A DNA stretch of 64,000 nt from Myrica gale (lineage: Eukaryota > Streptophyta > Magnoliopsida > Fagales > Myricaceae), in assembly GCA_963930655.1 (NCBI GenBank), contig OZ005604.1:9000001-9064000 (forward strand), read 5' to 3'. Position 1 is the first letter of the stretch. Every line of letters starts with the position of its first letter. Positions 1 through 9,824 of this stretch are shown piece by piece. The notes under the pieces are model-generated. The model was not told where the DNA came from, did not search any database, and worked only from the letters and a program-made list of their open reading frames with translations. Both the position numbers and the translations under genes were made by a program.

Positions 1-34
1 TTTATACCGTTCGAGCATATTGTAGACGTTCAAA

Positions 35-620
35 CATATTCAAACGTTTTTTTCCATTTTATAAAACTTCAAAGTTTAAAATTATGCACAACAAATATAA
101 ATTTAAGGTGTTAGGCCTCAAATGGATTTATATCACTGTAGCAATATTAACATTCACACGAAACTAATGGAGAGAATAACAAAAGTTGATACAACATTTT
201 CCAAACCAGCATCTTTTATTGTTTGGAAAGAAATAGAGGGCAATACTCTAGTCAGTAAGGTCGGACTTTTGAAAACCTTTTGGCCACACATCCGACTAAA
301 AAGTAGTACTTTCCTTTCAAACTATAACGTGTAAAGAACTGCTTTGTAGGTCGGATGTGTGACTAAAAGGTTTTCAGATGTCTGACCCTACAGCCTAGAG
401 TATTGCTCTCTATTTCTTTCCATACAATGAAAAATATTGGTTTGGAAAATGTTGTATCAACTTTTGTTATTCTCTCCATTGGTTTTCTGTGGATGTTAAG
501 ATTGTTACTGTGATGCAAATCCATTTCAACGCTAAAACCTTTTTATTTAGATTTTTTGTTCATAATGTACAACTTCTAATTTCCATAACAAAAAAACGTT
601 TTGAACGTGCTCGATAGATC
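35..620. repeat. Large imperfect inverted repeat (foldback)
   Basis: The left arm (about 35-300) is matched in reverse complement by the right arm (about 346-620) around a 45-base centre. For example ATGGAGAGAATAACAAAAG at 167-185 pairs with CTTTTGTTATTCTCTCCAT at 462-480, and CACACATCCGAC at 284-295 pairs with GTCGGATGTGTG at 350-361. Mismatches and small indels are scattered along the arms. RNA from here would fold into a hairpin of over 200 base pairs. It may be part of the surrounding transposon or a separate foldback element nested in it. Confidence 0.75.
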
Positions 621-884
621 ACAATACGTTTGACCGGTGTAAACATGTCACATATAATTCTTCAGCTGCATCAGCCTTGTTTGGGGCTTAGCTTTTCCTA
701 CATTGATTGGATCACCGTCAACGAAAACGATATCAAGTAGATGTATAGGTAAGTTATTTTATTTTTTTATTCAGTTGACTTTTTATTTTTGTCAATTTAT
801 TTAAGTTTTATATTGATTACAATTTATTATTTAGGAAGATAAGGATGCACGCAAAGTTGGAAAAAGTTCTGATGCACGCAAACA

Positions 885-1160
885 ATGATACATGCAGAGT
901 TGGATATACACAATAGCGAAGATAGATTATTTTTTTATTGCGTATTATATTTAATTATTTTAAAATATTTTGATTAATTATTTAAATGTACATTTTTTTA
1001 ATTAATTCAACTACTTAATAAGGATGATACATGCAGAGTTGGATATACACAATAACGAAGATAGATTATTTTTTCATTGCGTATATTTAATTATTTTCAA
1101 ATATTTTGATTAATTATTTAATTGTTCATTTTTTAATTAATTCAATTAATTAATAATCTA
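885..1160. repeat. Two-copy tandem duplication, about 138 bp unit
   Basis: ATGATACATGCAGAGTTGG starts copy 1 at 885 and copy 2 at 1023. Both run through ACACAATA(G/A)CGAAGATAG, a T-rich stretch, TTTTGATTAATTATTTAA and AATTAATTCAA. Differences are single bases and short indels in the T runs. It lies inside the CACTA-like block and has no coding content. Confidence 0.8.
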
Positions 1161-1832
1161 GTATTTAATAATTTTCTAGCAATTTTTTAATTTCTTAAAA
1201 AATAAAAATAAGTCGTTCTAACGTATCTTTTAACGTTCGAAATAAGTGTCTCACCTACGTTCGAACAGTATATGAACCTTCACATTTCTGTTCATAATAT
1301 GTTCGAACAATAACTTTTTTATTCCTTGATCGGTATATTTAACGAATTTAACGATATCCGTTGGAATGTCATAAAATTTCGAACTTGTTTCCACTTTCCG
1401 TTCGAAATCACCTGAACGGTTTTCACGTCAACCATTGTAACAGATTAAGAACAGTTACGGATGTTCCATTTTAAAAGTGTTGGAACGGTACTTTAAATAT
1501 CAAACGTAAAAAAAATTATAGTTGTTCGAACGTTTATTTGCATAATCGAAGACATTTATATTTTTCGTCGAAAGACGTTTGAATATGATTGTCAATTATC
1601 CATTCTAAAGTGTTCGAATAATAATTTTATTTTGGGACGGAAGCTTTTTCATCTCGAAAGGTACTTTTTGGGACGGAACGTAATTCGCGTCTCAAAAAAC
1701 AATTTGTAACAGGTTTGTTGGTACAGTCGAAGCGACGGATGGATTCCATCCTAAAAAACTTCTTAAGAAGCTAGGAATTTGGATTTTTTGAGACGGAAAT
1801 ATCTGCCCCTAAAGGCAAAATTTGTTTTAGTG

Positions 1833-3230
1833 AAAATAAATTTATTGTATCGCCGTTTTAGAAGAATGGTGAGTGACATTGTTGACCGCGGAACTTGGGT
1901 TGGATTCATAGGTGACCAAATTTCTTGGATAAAAAATAATTTGTCACGAGGATAGCTTGGGTTTACTTTCAATCTGTGGAATTGCTGACTTAATTAATAG
2001 GGTTTTTTTACTTTCTTTCTTACTGGTGGCCATTTCTATCCTATAAGAATTAACATATTTGAAAAACAGGGATAAAAGTTTGACTTCCTTTAATTTATTA
2101 AATATTAAAATAAAAATACTTGATATAGATAGCTATTAGGCAAAAATTTGTTTATAAGTAATGTTTTGAACGTCTTAATTTTTCCAATACATACACTTTT
2201 GCAATGATCAACCTTGAACTAAAAACTTTTGATTTGAAAGATCATCTTGGCATTTAGAAATACATAATACTATAGTTAAATTTATTTTCTACTAGTACTA
2301 TAAATTCTTTATGATGAATTCCATATGCTCTGTGATGATTTGTTATGGGGATTCAGTAGTGCCTTGTTTGTTTAAGGATGGCCCCATATCCAAAGTTTAA
2401 CTGTATTTTGGTAAGTTTATCTTTCCTTTCTTTAGCCACCAAGTTCAAGGGTAGGTTGTAATTTTAGTTTTCTTGGACAGCTCTCCCATGGTAATCTATA
2501 TAAAAGCATGCTATATGTTAGTTTTGAATAGAATTTGAGAAATGTAAGTTTAGCCGTTTGCTCTTTTGAAGAAATGATTTTTTTCTTGCAAGTGTTTTGT
2601 ATTTCTAATCTATTTTTCAATAGAGTGGCGAGCAAGTTCTTGCTTTTATCTCGAGGAAACTGTTTGTGAGTGGCGACCCCTATAACTTTGTATCCCTTTT
2701 GTGGAATTCCTTTGTGTGGTGAGTTTACTTATCTCTTTGTTCATTCTTTCTTTTAATTTTTTGTTCTAGCTTGGGATTTAATCTTATATTTGCAATCCGC
2801 AAGTTATTGCAATTCTTTGGTCTTATTTTACATTATTCGATGTGAGGCGTTACTATTATTCTCGACTTCGGAGTTGTTCAATCTGCTAGTTTGGTTCGTT
2901 AGCTTTTCTCTATACTTTTCCGAAATCAAGAGGCCCAATCTAATCATTAATAGTGAACTATTTATTACTTCTTTATACATTTTAGTATTTTCTGGTTTGT
3001 CTTCTATGAATCTATATCATTGATCACATAAATCAACTTTATTATTGGACTACCGCTATCTCATGGCTCACTATAAGGATGCTAATGATTGAGATAGTTT
3101 ATATAAGACATACATGGTTTCTAACAATACTGAAAAGTAGATATAATTAGCTATGAATAATACAGTCTGACAAAAAAGAATACTGCAGTAGAAATCCGCC
3201 TTGCCATAAATGCCTCGTGTTGTCTCGCTT
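1833..3230. other. Intergenic, no gene recognised
   Basis: AT-rich sequence downstream (3') of the pectin methylesterase. Open frames are under 80 codons and resemble nothing I know. It will contain the 3' untranslated region of the minus-strand esterase just below 3231, but no clear AATAAA signal is visible close to the stop. Confidence 0.5.
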
Positions 3231-5142
3231 TCACAGCTCTGGAACAGGGAGGAGCCACTCGTTCCCTTGTATAAAAGTGGTGCTCAAGAAAGGCTTTACT
3301 TCTTCATCAGATAGAATCTTTGAATCTGTGCGGCCGGTGGAACTTGACCCTGGTCCCGTGCATTGGTACTCTCCGTAGTATACGCTCCTAACATACAAAT
3401 AGTATTACCAAATGATCAATTAACCATACCATCGATGTTAGTAATATTGCCTACAATCTCGGAAGAGCAAAAAGAAGAGAAATGAAAATAAAGATGTACT
3501 GCAGGCTCCATACTTTTGCATCGCACCGCGCATCCAGCCGGTCTTATTAATGTGAGGACCCATGTATGTATAGGCAAACACCACCCTGGACGTCTCCTTC
3601 CAAGCGCGGCCTAGGTACATATCGCCGCTTCCCGTTATGTTGCAGTGGACGAAAATGAATCCGCTATTTGAGTCGCCGCCCATCGCTTGCGCTGTGATCA
3701 CACCCAGACTCTCGGCAACCGACTTTATGGCAGTGTTCTGCATATACACAAAAATAGATGTTACGGTCCCCAGATATTATCTCTGCATGCGCACAGCATA
3801 GATATGATCTATAAATCTTTTGGAGAATTTGATTTCAAAACTCTACCGACATTACACGAATTAATTATTTTCATTAGCTCTAAAATCTTATTTCCAATTT
3901 GCCAGTAATATGCATACTCTAGAAAGGATTAGTTAGGATTATTGCATTGAAAAATCGATCGTAAGCGTTGGGAACTAACTTAATTACCATGTACACCGAT
4001 TTTCCATTTCCGAAGATGAAATCAACCGTGCCCTCGATGTAGCAATCCTTGAACAAATGCCTGCCCGTGTCATCACATAAGGTGTCTTGGAACCCTATGA
4101 ACTTGCAATTGTGAAACGCTGCTTTGTCCCCTGATATCCTCAATGCCACTGCCTGTCCATCAGTCTTTCTGGGGTCTGGCTTAGGAGCTGAATTCTGCAA
4201 ACGCCATTCAAAATGGAAACTGTCCGTTATTTTCATGCAAAGAGTCATGACAAGGCGGATGAGTAGACAATTCAAGTGCAATTGTGAATGTGATCACATG
4301 TACTTGAATTACTGTATATATTATATATATACAGATTGATTCTTTATAAACGGGCATCCTCTAATTTCCTTCATTGCATATACTAGATTAATTATAATTA
4401 TTATTGTTTTAGAAGTTTATAAATAAATTCAATTAAGACTCAAAACAGTACTCTTGACTAAAATTTAAACAAATGAATCCGAACGTTAAAAAATTTTGGT
4501 CAAAAGACCAGGTTAGCTGGAGCCATGCATCTTTATTTCATGTAGATTTCGTTAGAGACTTCATTAGTGTCGTCGTTCTGACAACTTATAAAACTAAAAC
4601 AGCAAAAATGGAAGGAATAAATAACGCACCACAAAGGCAATATTAACGGCCATGAAGTTTTCAGACTCCACTGCAACAGTGGCGCTGTTCCACGTCCCAT
4701 ATTCCTTCGCGGTACCATCGTGAGAGATAATGGGCATATTGCCAGGTTCCCCGTAGAGCGTCACGAACGGCCTCGACCTATCGATGATGACCTTTTCCAT
4801 GTACTCACCCCCCCCGATCCGTATGATCACTCGCTCGGTGTTTCCCGAAGGAATGCTCTTCACGGCGTCGGTCACCGTCGTGAAATCTCCGCTACCGTCC
4901 TTGCTGACCTTGATGATCTTCTCCTTAACGCTGCTCAAGGCCATGAGCAGGGAGTTGTCGGAAACGGTTCGTCTTGAGGCCTCCTCGTACTCCTTCATGT
5001 TTTGAGCGATCCATGCATCCAGTTTGGATGAGTCCTGCGAGGTCGAGGTCGCGAGGCACACAACCGTAGGAACGACATGGAGAACGAGGAACGTGGCTAG
5101 AAACGACGCGGGAGCCACCAAACGCGTCAGCTTTAAAGCCAT
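3231..5142 (-). CDS. Pectin methylesterase (pectinesterase), four exons
   Basis: Exons on the minus strand: 5142-4630, 4194-3988, 3737-3514 and 3387-3231. They join with GT-AG introns (434, 250 and 126 bases; phases 0, 0 and 2) into a protein of 366 residues. The enzyme removes methyl esters from cell-wall homogalacturonan. All family signatures are present: [27 protein letters not shown] and YLGRAW, giving the two catalytic aspartates, the oxyanion glutamines and the substrate-binding arginine. The N-terminus ([20 protein letters not shown]) is a hydrophobic secretion signal. There is no N-terminal inhibitor (PRO) domain, and the length of about 360 fits the short type-II enzymes related to pollen and putative pectinesterase 63-like members. 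No stop or frameshift interrupts it, unlike every other coding segment in the window. The start is the first ATG ahead of the signal peptide. Intron boundaries are my own placement and fit the conserved blocks without gaps. Confidence 0.93.
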
Positions 5143-5220
5143 ATCTTTCTTGGCCGTGGGGGGGTTCGAGAGCCTGAGCCTTAGTCCTGTTAATCCTGTT
5201 CATCCTGGGTGCGCGTGCGG

Positions 5221-5229
5221 TATACATAA
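5221..5229 (-). promoter_or_regulatory. Possible TATA box of the pectin methylesterase
   Basis: On the minus strand TTATGTATA lies about 80 bases upstream of the ATG at 5142, a usual place for a plant TATA element with a short leader. A second AT-rich candidate (CATATAATATACC) is at about 5383-5397. Neither can be confirmed from sequence alone. Confidence 0.3.
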
Positions 5230-5795
5230 AGGGAGAAAGAGGAAAGGACGTGAAGTGATGCGTGCATTTCGCTTTTGCTGGAACTCGGTTGGTTCCTGTT
5301 GGCGAGTTGACGGAAATCCCGCGGAACTAATGAGACGAGGACTAGGAGAATGCCATTTTCCGCTTCTGGGGTAAAATTGTGTATGGTATATTATATGTAT
5401 GTAGACGTACGTCAAAGACTTTCCGTATCGGTTAAAAAGAACATTTCCAGTTTGGATATTTCTCTTCGTTGACTTGCGAAATCTCTCTCTCTCTCTCACT
5501 TATTGTGGATTACCCTCTTCTTCTCCTTCAGGTGTGAATTATTGTGCATTACCCTCTCCCTAGCCATATATTGGCGCCTTATCAGCGGAGCCATAATATT
5601 TCCTATAAGCTAGCGAACTAATTTATTATTATTATTTAGTAACATTAAAAAAATATACACGAATTTTAACCTATAATATAAGAAAAGTTCACAAAATATT
5701 TTATAACAACTTGAATTTAGATACATAAAAAAATCAAACAAATGAAACTTATGGATCTCCTATCATAATTGAATTTGATGGTGTTTTAGAGATTA
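5230..5795. other. Intergenic: upstream region of the pectin methylesterase
   Basis: Holds a CT microsatellite (TCTCTCTCTCTCTC, about 5481-5497), i.e. a GA repeat upstream of the esterase on its own strand, followed by AT-rich spacer. Such GA tracts are common in plant promoters. No other gene is seen. Confidence 0.4.
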
Positions 5796-7131
5796 AAAGT
5801 CATCTATCAAAATTTATTATGTGCTAAATTTGTAGCAATTTCTTTCTGATTATAATAATTAAAAAATTTACAAGAAATATATCTTCCATCTTATTGCGAG
5901 GTCTTGTTTTAACAATATTCAGAGTTGAAAATGCCCACTGAGCGGCAGTAGTTGTTGTGATTGGAAGATTCAAGATAAAACAAATCAATATGTCAGTTAG
6001 ATGGTAGATATTTGACTTTTTTTCTTTCTTTTAACTTGTGAAACAACTTAGAAATGGTAGACAAATATTTTAACTCAAGATGGTGAGGCACATTGAGCTC
6101 AAAGTACTACAATTGGTATCTCAAATGAATCTTCTCTTGCTCTGTGAAATCATGAGGATCAAATTTATCAACAAGGCTACATATATCATCAATGTTGAAG
6201 GATTTATATGCATTCTCATAATATATTCTTGAGTTAAGAATAAGAAGTTATGCAGCCTTCTCATTAAATCTATTGTTCAGCTATTGTAAGTGAGACTCTA
6301 TTGCAGCAAAAACATTTCAATTCGATAATGAATATGCTCAAATGTGACACGATCTCTTTTATTGGAAGATCAAACCTTCCGCTAAACGATTTCAAATGTG
6401 ACACGATCTCTTTTTTCCAACCATCTTCTCTCAACTTTTGATTAGTTATTTCGTAGTTTTGACCATAGCATTGAAAATGTCTTGAGTTTGTTGTTGTAAT
6501 GCTTGACATATATAGAGTACTAGGTCCCATGATTTCTCTCATTAAATTCAAAATAAAAAACACTCAAATGACATCATACTAAAGTATGCTCATCACCATT
6601 GTCACGTAGAGAATAAGGAGAATCTTCAGTACTAATATTTTGGGAAACTTCTAAAACATTCTTATCAAACTACTGCATATAGAATTAACATTAAAGATTA
6701 AAAAAAACTCAAATGACGTCATACTAAAGTATGCTCATCACCATCGTCACGTAGAGAATAAGGAGAATCTTCAGTACTAATATTTTGGATAACTTTCAAA
6801 GTTGCCTGAAACATTCTTATCAAACTACTGCATATATAATTAAAATACGAGCTTTATCTCGTATCTCCAGCTCATTTAAAACTACCAATATTATTTGCCC
6901 CTCTTTCAGTTTCAAGTACATCAACAAAAATTAAATGTGCAATTTCAGTTGCTTGGGCACTATGCAATCATCATTCCTTTTACAGAAGGCGCTAACAATG
7001 TTGATAATGGAACTTAACTTTGTGAAAAATTGATGATTTGAAAGCAGTACTCTTGATGTCGTAACTAATGCTCGTTGTAAGCGATAAGCCATGTAATGCG
7101 TATAATAAGCATTAAGACAATCACGATTCAT
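5796..7131 (-). pseudogene. hAT-type transposase remnant (TTF-zinc-finger/DUF4371 class), 5'-truncated
   Basis: Read on the minus strand, fragments in order resemble the plant TTF-type zinc-finger/hAT-dimerisation proteins. AYYTHYMAYRLQRALV and HQFFTKLSSIINIV lie at 7131-6931. A region with GDTRWSS-like coding, damaged here to AGDTR then stop, is near 6865. KLREDGWKK lies near 6420. The C-terminal hAT dimerisation block with NIYHLTDILI and a WAFSTLNIVKTR segment (usual RAFS) is at about 6010-5890. Stops, frameshifts and internal duplications break it throughout. The N-terminal half is missing because the gypsy fragment begins at 7132. I see no terminal inverted repeats. The family assignment is from recognisable motifs. 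Confidence 0.65.
6560..6850. repeat. Tandem duplication inside the hAT remnant
   Basis: ACTCAAATGACATCATACTAA at about 6562 recurs as ACTCAAATGACGTCATACTAA at 6707. Both copies continue through GTATGCTCATCACCAT, the GTAGAGAATAAGGAG block and CAAACTACTGCATAT. Period is about 145 bases; copy 1 lacks about 15 bases present in copy 2 (AACTTTCAAAGTTGCCTG region). A smaller duplication (AAATGTGACACGATCTCTTTT at 6339 and 6393) lies just downstream. Both arose after the coding sequence did, since they repeat coding pieces. Confidence 0.85.
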
Positions 7132-8216
7132 CTAGAGATCCCTGAATGGAAGTGGGAAGGGATAGCCATGGATTTTGTAGTAGGGTTGCCTCGAACTACT
7201 TCGGGTTACGATGCTATATGGGTGATCGTGGACCGACTAACCAAGTCGGCACACTTCTTACCCATTAAGGTGAAGTATACCCCGGAGAAGTTAGCGGAGA
7301 TTTATCTTTAAGAGATTGTCAGATTACATGGAGTGCCCAAGAGCATAGTGTCGGATAGAGATCCGAGATTTACTTCGAGATTCTGGAAACGATTGCAGGA
7401 GTTGTTGGGAACTCGATTGAATTTTAGTACCGCTTTCCACCCACAGACGGATGGGCAGTCGGAAAGGACTATACAAATTCTGGAGGATATGCTCAGGGCT
7501 TGCGTCGTGGATTTCAAAGGAGGATGGGCTCAATACTTTCCTTAGCAGAATTCGCGTACAATAACAGTTTTCAAGCAAGTATTGGTATGGCACCCTATGA
7601 AGCTTTGTATGAGAGGAGGTGTAGATCACCTTTGTATTGGGATGAGGTAGGCGAAAGAAGGATGTTAGGGCCAGAAATAGTTTCAGAAACACGGGAAAAG
7701 ATCCAAGTAATCAAGGATAGGCTTGTGACAGCCCAAAGCAGACAGAAGAGCTATGCTGATAACCAAATAAGAGAACTTGAATTTGAGGCTGGGGGCAAAG
7801 TATTTTTGAAGATTTCTCCGAAGAAGGGGATAGCGAGATTTGGGAAGAAAGGATAGCTCCAACCCAGATTCATAGGACCCTTTGAGATCTTAGATAGAAT
7901 TGGGCCCGTGGCGTACAGGTTGGCCCTACCCCCTTGTTTAGAGGGAGTCCACAATGTGTTTCATGTATCGCTCCTAAGGAAGTATGTAACTGACCCTACC
8001 CATGTATTAGATTATGAGCCCTTGCAGGTTAGAGAAAACCTTACATATGTGGAAGAACCTATAAGGGTTTTGGATAGGAAGGAACAACAACTAAGGACCA
8101 AAACCATACCTCTTGTTAAGATTTTGTGGAGAAACCACGGAGTGGAAGAAGCCTCATGGGAGTTAGAAAGTGAAATGTACTCGAAATACCCACACCTGCG
8201 GGAAGGACAAAGTTAA
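7132..8216 (+). pseudogene. Ty3/gypsy chromovirus integrase and chromodomain-like tail, 5'-truncated
   Basis: The retained polyprotein starts at EIPEWKWEGIAMDFVVGLP, the integrase core. Visible core residues are the aspartate of AMDFVVG, the aspartate of IVSDRDPRF and the glutamate of [10 protein letters not shown], i.e. D, D, E. Then come AEFAYNNSF, the GPFEILDRIGPVAYRL region and a tail ending ILWRNHGVEEASWELE, typical of chromodomain elements of the Tekay/Del type. It is broken by a stop at about 7309, a frameshift near 7540-7550 and a stop at 7854. Gag, protease, reverse transcriptase and RNase H are absent: the element is cut exactly where it meets the hAT remnant. It is followed by an extra ORF, a polypurine tract and its 3' LTR. 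Confidence 0.9.
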
Positions 8217-8409
8217 GAAGGATAATGTTCTATCGATTCTCGTTTGTGATAGAATTTTGATATGTCTTGCCTGATCTTTTGATTCTTTTCATTGATTGTA
8301 CCTTTATGTTGTCTAACTACACATATGAGCTATAGTGCTTGTCGTAGAATAAATATATGCATATAGGTGTTAATGATTTAATGTGGGAATTGAGGCTAAC
8401 TGTTTCACC

Positions 8410-9156
8410 ATGTATCAGATGTCCTCGAGTCGCCGACCCCCGCGCTCTCAGTCAGTCTCTTCCCCACACTCTCCCCCGCGTAGAAGAATGACCGCACGGG
8501 AATACCGCAGTCTGTTTCGTGTGAACCCTAGACCTCTTAGCGTTATACCGCCTCAGCAACCGCAGTTGCCAGAGGTTAGGGAGGGGACTCAGGAGCCCCC
8601 GCCCCCTCAAAGGAATATTCGACCCATTCCTGTTAGGCGGAGTTACCCCACTTTTCCTGGACGCAGAATGTGGTGGACTGACTCTTCGGACCCGGAGGAG
8701 GATCCGGGAGAGGATCCGGAAGAAGATCCGGAAGAGGATCCGAAGGAAGATCCGGAGGAGGATCCAAAGGAGGACCCAGAAGAGAATCCAATGGAGGAGG
8801 ACCCTTCACCTAGGATAATAGGAAATGAGTGCAAAGAAAAAGATTCGACATGGGAAAAAGATTCGTGGGAATACATTGAAAGAGAGTTGGGTAGAGGAAG
8901 AAGTATTCTAGATGATTCTTCTGAGGACCCATCTCAGGAAGTGAACTTTGTTCCTAGACACCATGAACCTTCGGGTAATGTGGTCCAAGACTCCAGTAAT
9001 GGAAGTCAGAGTTACGGAACCATGTCCCACTCTTGGCCGGGTAGTAACTCCCCTGACCATGTTAATTATGATGATGTTAGCAGTGGGGCTAGTTCGAGTG
9101 TTCGCCCGCACCCGTGTGGTCCTAGACCTCCTCCATCAGGACAAAATTTCTGGTAA
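8410..9156 (+). CDS. Extra ORF between chromovirus integrase and 3' LTR, acidic repeats
   Basis: Open frame of 248 codons, uninterrupted although the upstream integrase frame is broken. An in-frame GTG further upstream at 8383 is possible; I use the ATG at 8410. The N-terminus is basic and Ser/Pro/Arg-rich (SSSRRPPRSQSV). A central segment (codons about 95-135) is built of EEDP/KEDP tetrapeptides. The C-terminal part is Ser/Gly/Asn-rich with no recognised fold. No signal peptide or membrane segment is seen. It lies in the same orientation 190 bases after the integrase stop and 44 bases before the LTR, where some plant gypsy elements carry additional ORFs. I do not recognise the protein and assign no function. 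It could be gag- or env-like in position only. Confidence 0.6.
   Translation: MYQMSSSRRPPRSQSVSSPHSPPRRRMTAREYRSLFRVNPRPLSVIPPQQPQLPEVREGTQEPPPPQRNIRPIPVRRSYPTFPGRRMWWTDSSDPEEDPGEDPEEDPEEDPKEDPEEDPKEDPEENPMEEDPSPRIIGNECKEKDSTWEKDSWEYIERELGRGRSILDDSSEDPSQEVNFVPRHHEPSGNVVQDSSNGSQSYGTMSHSWPGSNSPDHVNYDDVSSGASSSVRPHPCGPRPPPSGQNFW
8690..8805 (+). repeat. 12-bp minisatellite encoding (EEDP)n
   Basis: Repeats of GAGGATCCGGAA and variants (GAAGATCCG, AAGGAGGACCCA) encode alternating EEDP and KEDP. Third positions differ among units while the peptide is kept, which hints at past selection on the protein. Confidence 0.85.
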
Positions 9157-9187
9157 GGAAGATCGAATTCCGAGGGCGGAATTTTAC

Positions 9188-9200
9188 AAGGAGGGGAGGA
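9188..9200 (+). other. Polypurine tract of the chromovirus
   Basis: AAGGAGGGGAGGA lies immediately before the LTR start TGTGAGATCC. This is the primer position for plus-strand DNA synthesis in LTR retrotransposons. Confidence 0.8.
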
Positions 9201-9290
9201 TGTGAGATCCCTACCTCATTTATGTCATTTTAAAAGAGAGAGAGAGATTTTTGCTTATGATTCCAGTCAATATGTATGTATGATTAAATT

Positions 9291-9560
9291 AGTGATTTTT
9301 GATGTAAGTGTCGACACATTAGAGCATAATGTCGACACATTAAACTAATACCCGAAAGTTTACAAATTTTCCGGAACTCAAGTGATTTTTGACTAAGTGT
9401 TGGAAGTGTCGACACCTTGAGTGATGGTGTCGACACATCTAACTAAACCCCGAAAGTTTACATTTTTCAGGAACTCAAGTGATTTTGGCTAAGTGTTGCA
9501 AGTGTCGACACCTTGAGTGATGGTGTCGACACATCTAACTACATTCCGAAATTTTATCGG
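9291..9560. repeat. Three tandem units of about 97 bp with GTGTCGACAC palindromes
   Basis: GTGTCGACAC (a perfect 10-base palindrome) starts at 9308, 9406 and 9502. Each is followed 20-25 bases later by a second (A/G)TGTCGACAC. The connecting sequence (CCGAAAGTTTAC, GGAACTCAAGTGATTTT) repeats with the same period. It lies in the first 360 bases of the LTR. Other LTR copies instead carry GCTCGAGCG-type repeats further in. Confidence 0.85.
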
Positions 9561-9733
9561 ATTGAAAACATGTGAGGTGGAATTCATGAGAAGGGGGAAA
9601 ATAAGGGAGGGCAGCCCTGTCTTTTCCCCAAGCCATTTTCACGTTAAACACCACACCCCCTCCTCTCTTTCACGCATTTCACATTTTCCTTTACCCAAAC
9701 CATACCTCCCTTGCCCTAAGTCACCCAACCGAA

Positions 9734-9824
9734 GAAGAAGAAGGAAGAAGGAAGAAGAAGAAAAAGAAGAAGAAGGAAGGAGAAGGAGAAAGAAGAAGAA
9801 AAGAAGGAGGAAGAGGAGAAGCAA
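9734..9824 (+). repeat. GAA-rich microsatellite in the LTR
   Basis: An imperfect GAA/GGA tract of about 90 bases. The same tract occurs at the corresponding place in other copies (about 21165-21275, 30050-30175 and a nearly pure one at 38802-38855), so it is a family feature, not an accident of this copy. Long Leu/Phe- or Lys/Arg-rich open frames across it are repeat artefacts. Confidence 0.9.

Larger units (their letters stand above)
1..1832. mobile_element. CACTA-like DNA transposon, right part (non-coding)
   Basis: The segment has no coding capacity and is full of short TTCGAA/GTTCGAAC-type motifs in both orientations (about 1209-1620), then copies of GGGACGGAA and CGTCTCAAAAA at 1640-1790. 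It ends in TTTGTTTTAGTG (1821-1832). CACTA elements end in TAGTG, often after TTTCTTG, and carry dense subterminal motifs of this kind. Read on the minus strand the end is CACTAAAACAAATTTTG. The left end lies outside the window and no 3-bp target duplication can be shown, so class membership is inferred from the terminus and the motif clustering. Confidence 0.45.

Noticed and set aside
4720..5005. Plus-strand open frames over the pectin methylesterase first exon.
   Set aside because: Antisense shadows of a strongly supported exon; GC-rich third positions belong to the minus-strand gene.
8643..8876. Ser/Gly-repeat open frame on the minus strand.
   Set aside because: Antisense shadow of the EEDP repeat in the extra chromovirus ORF.
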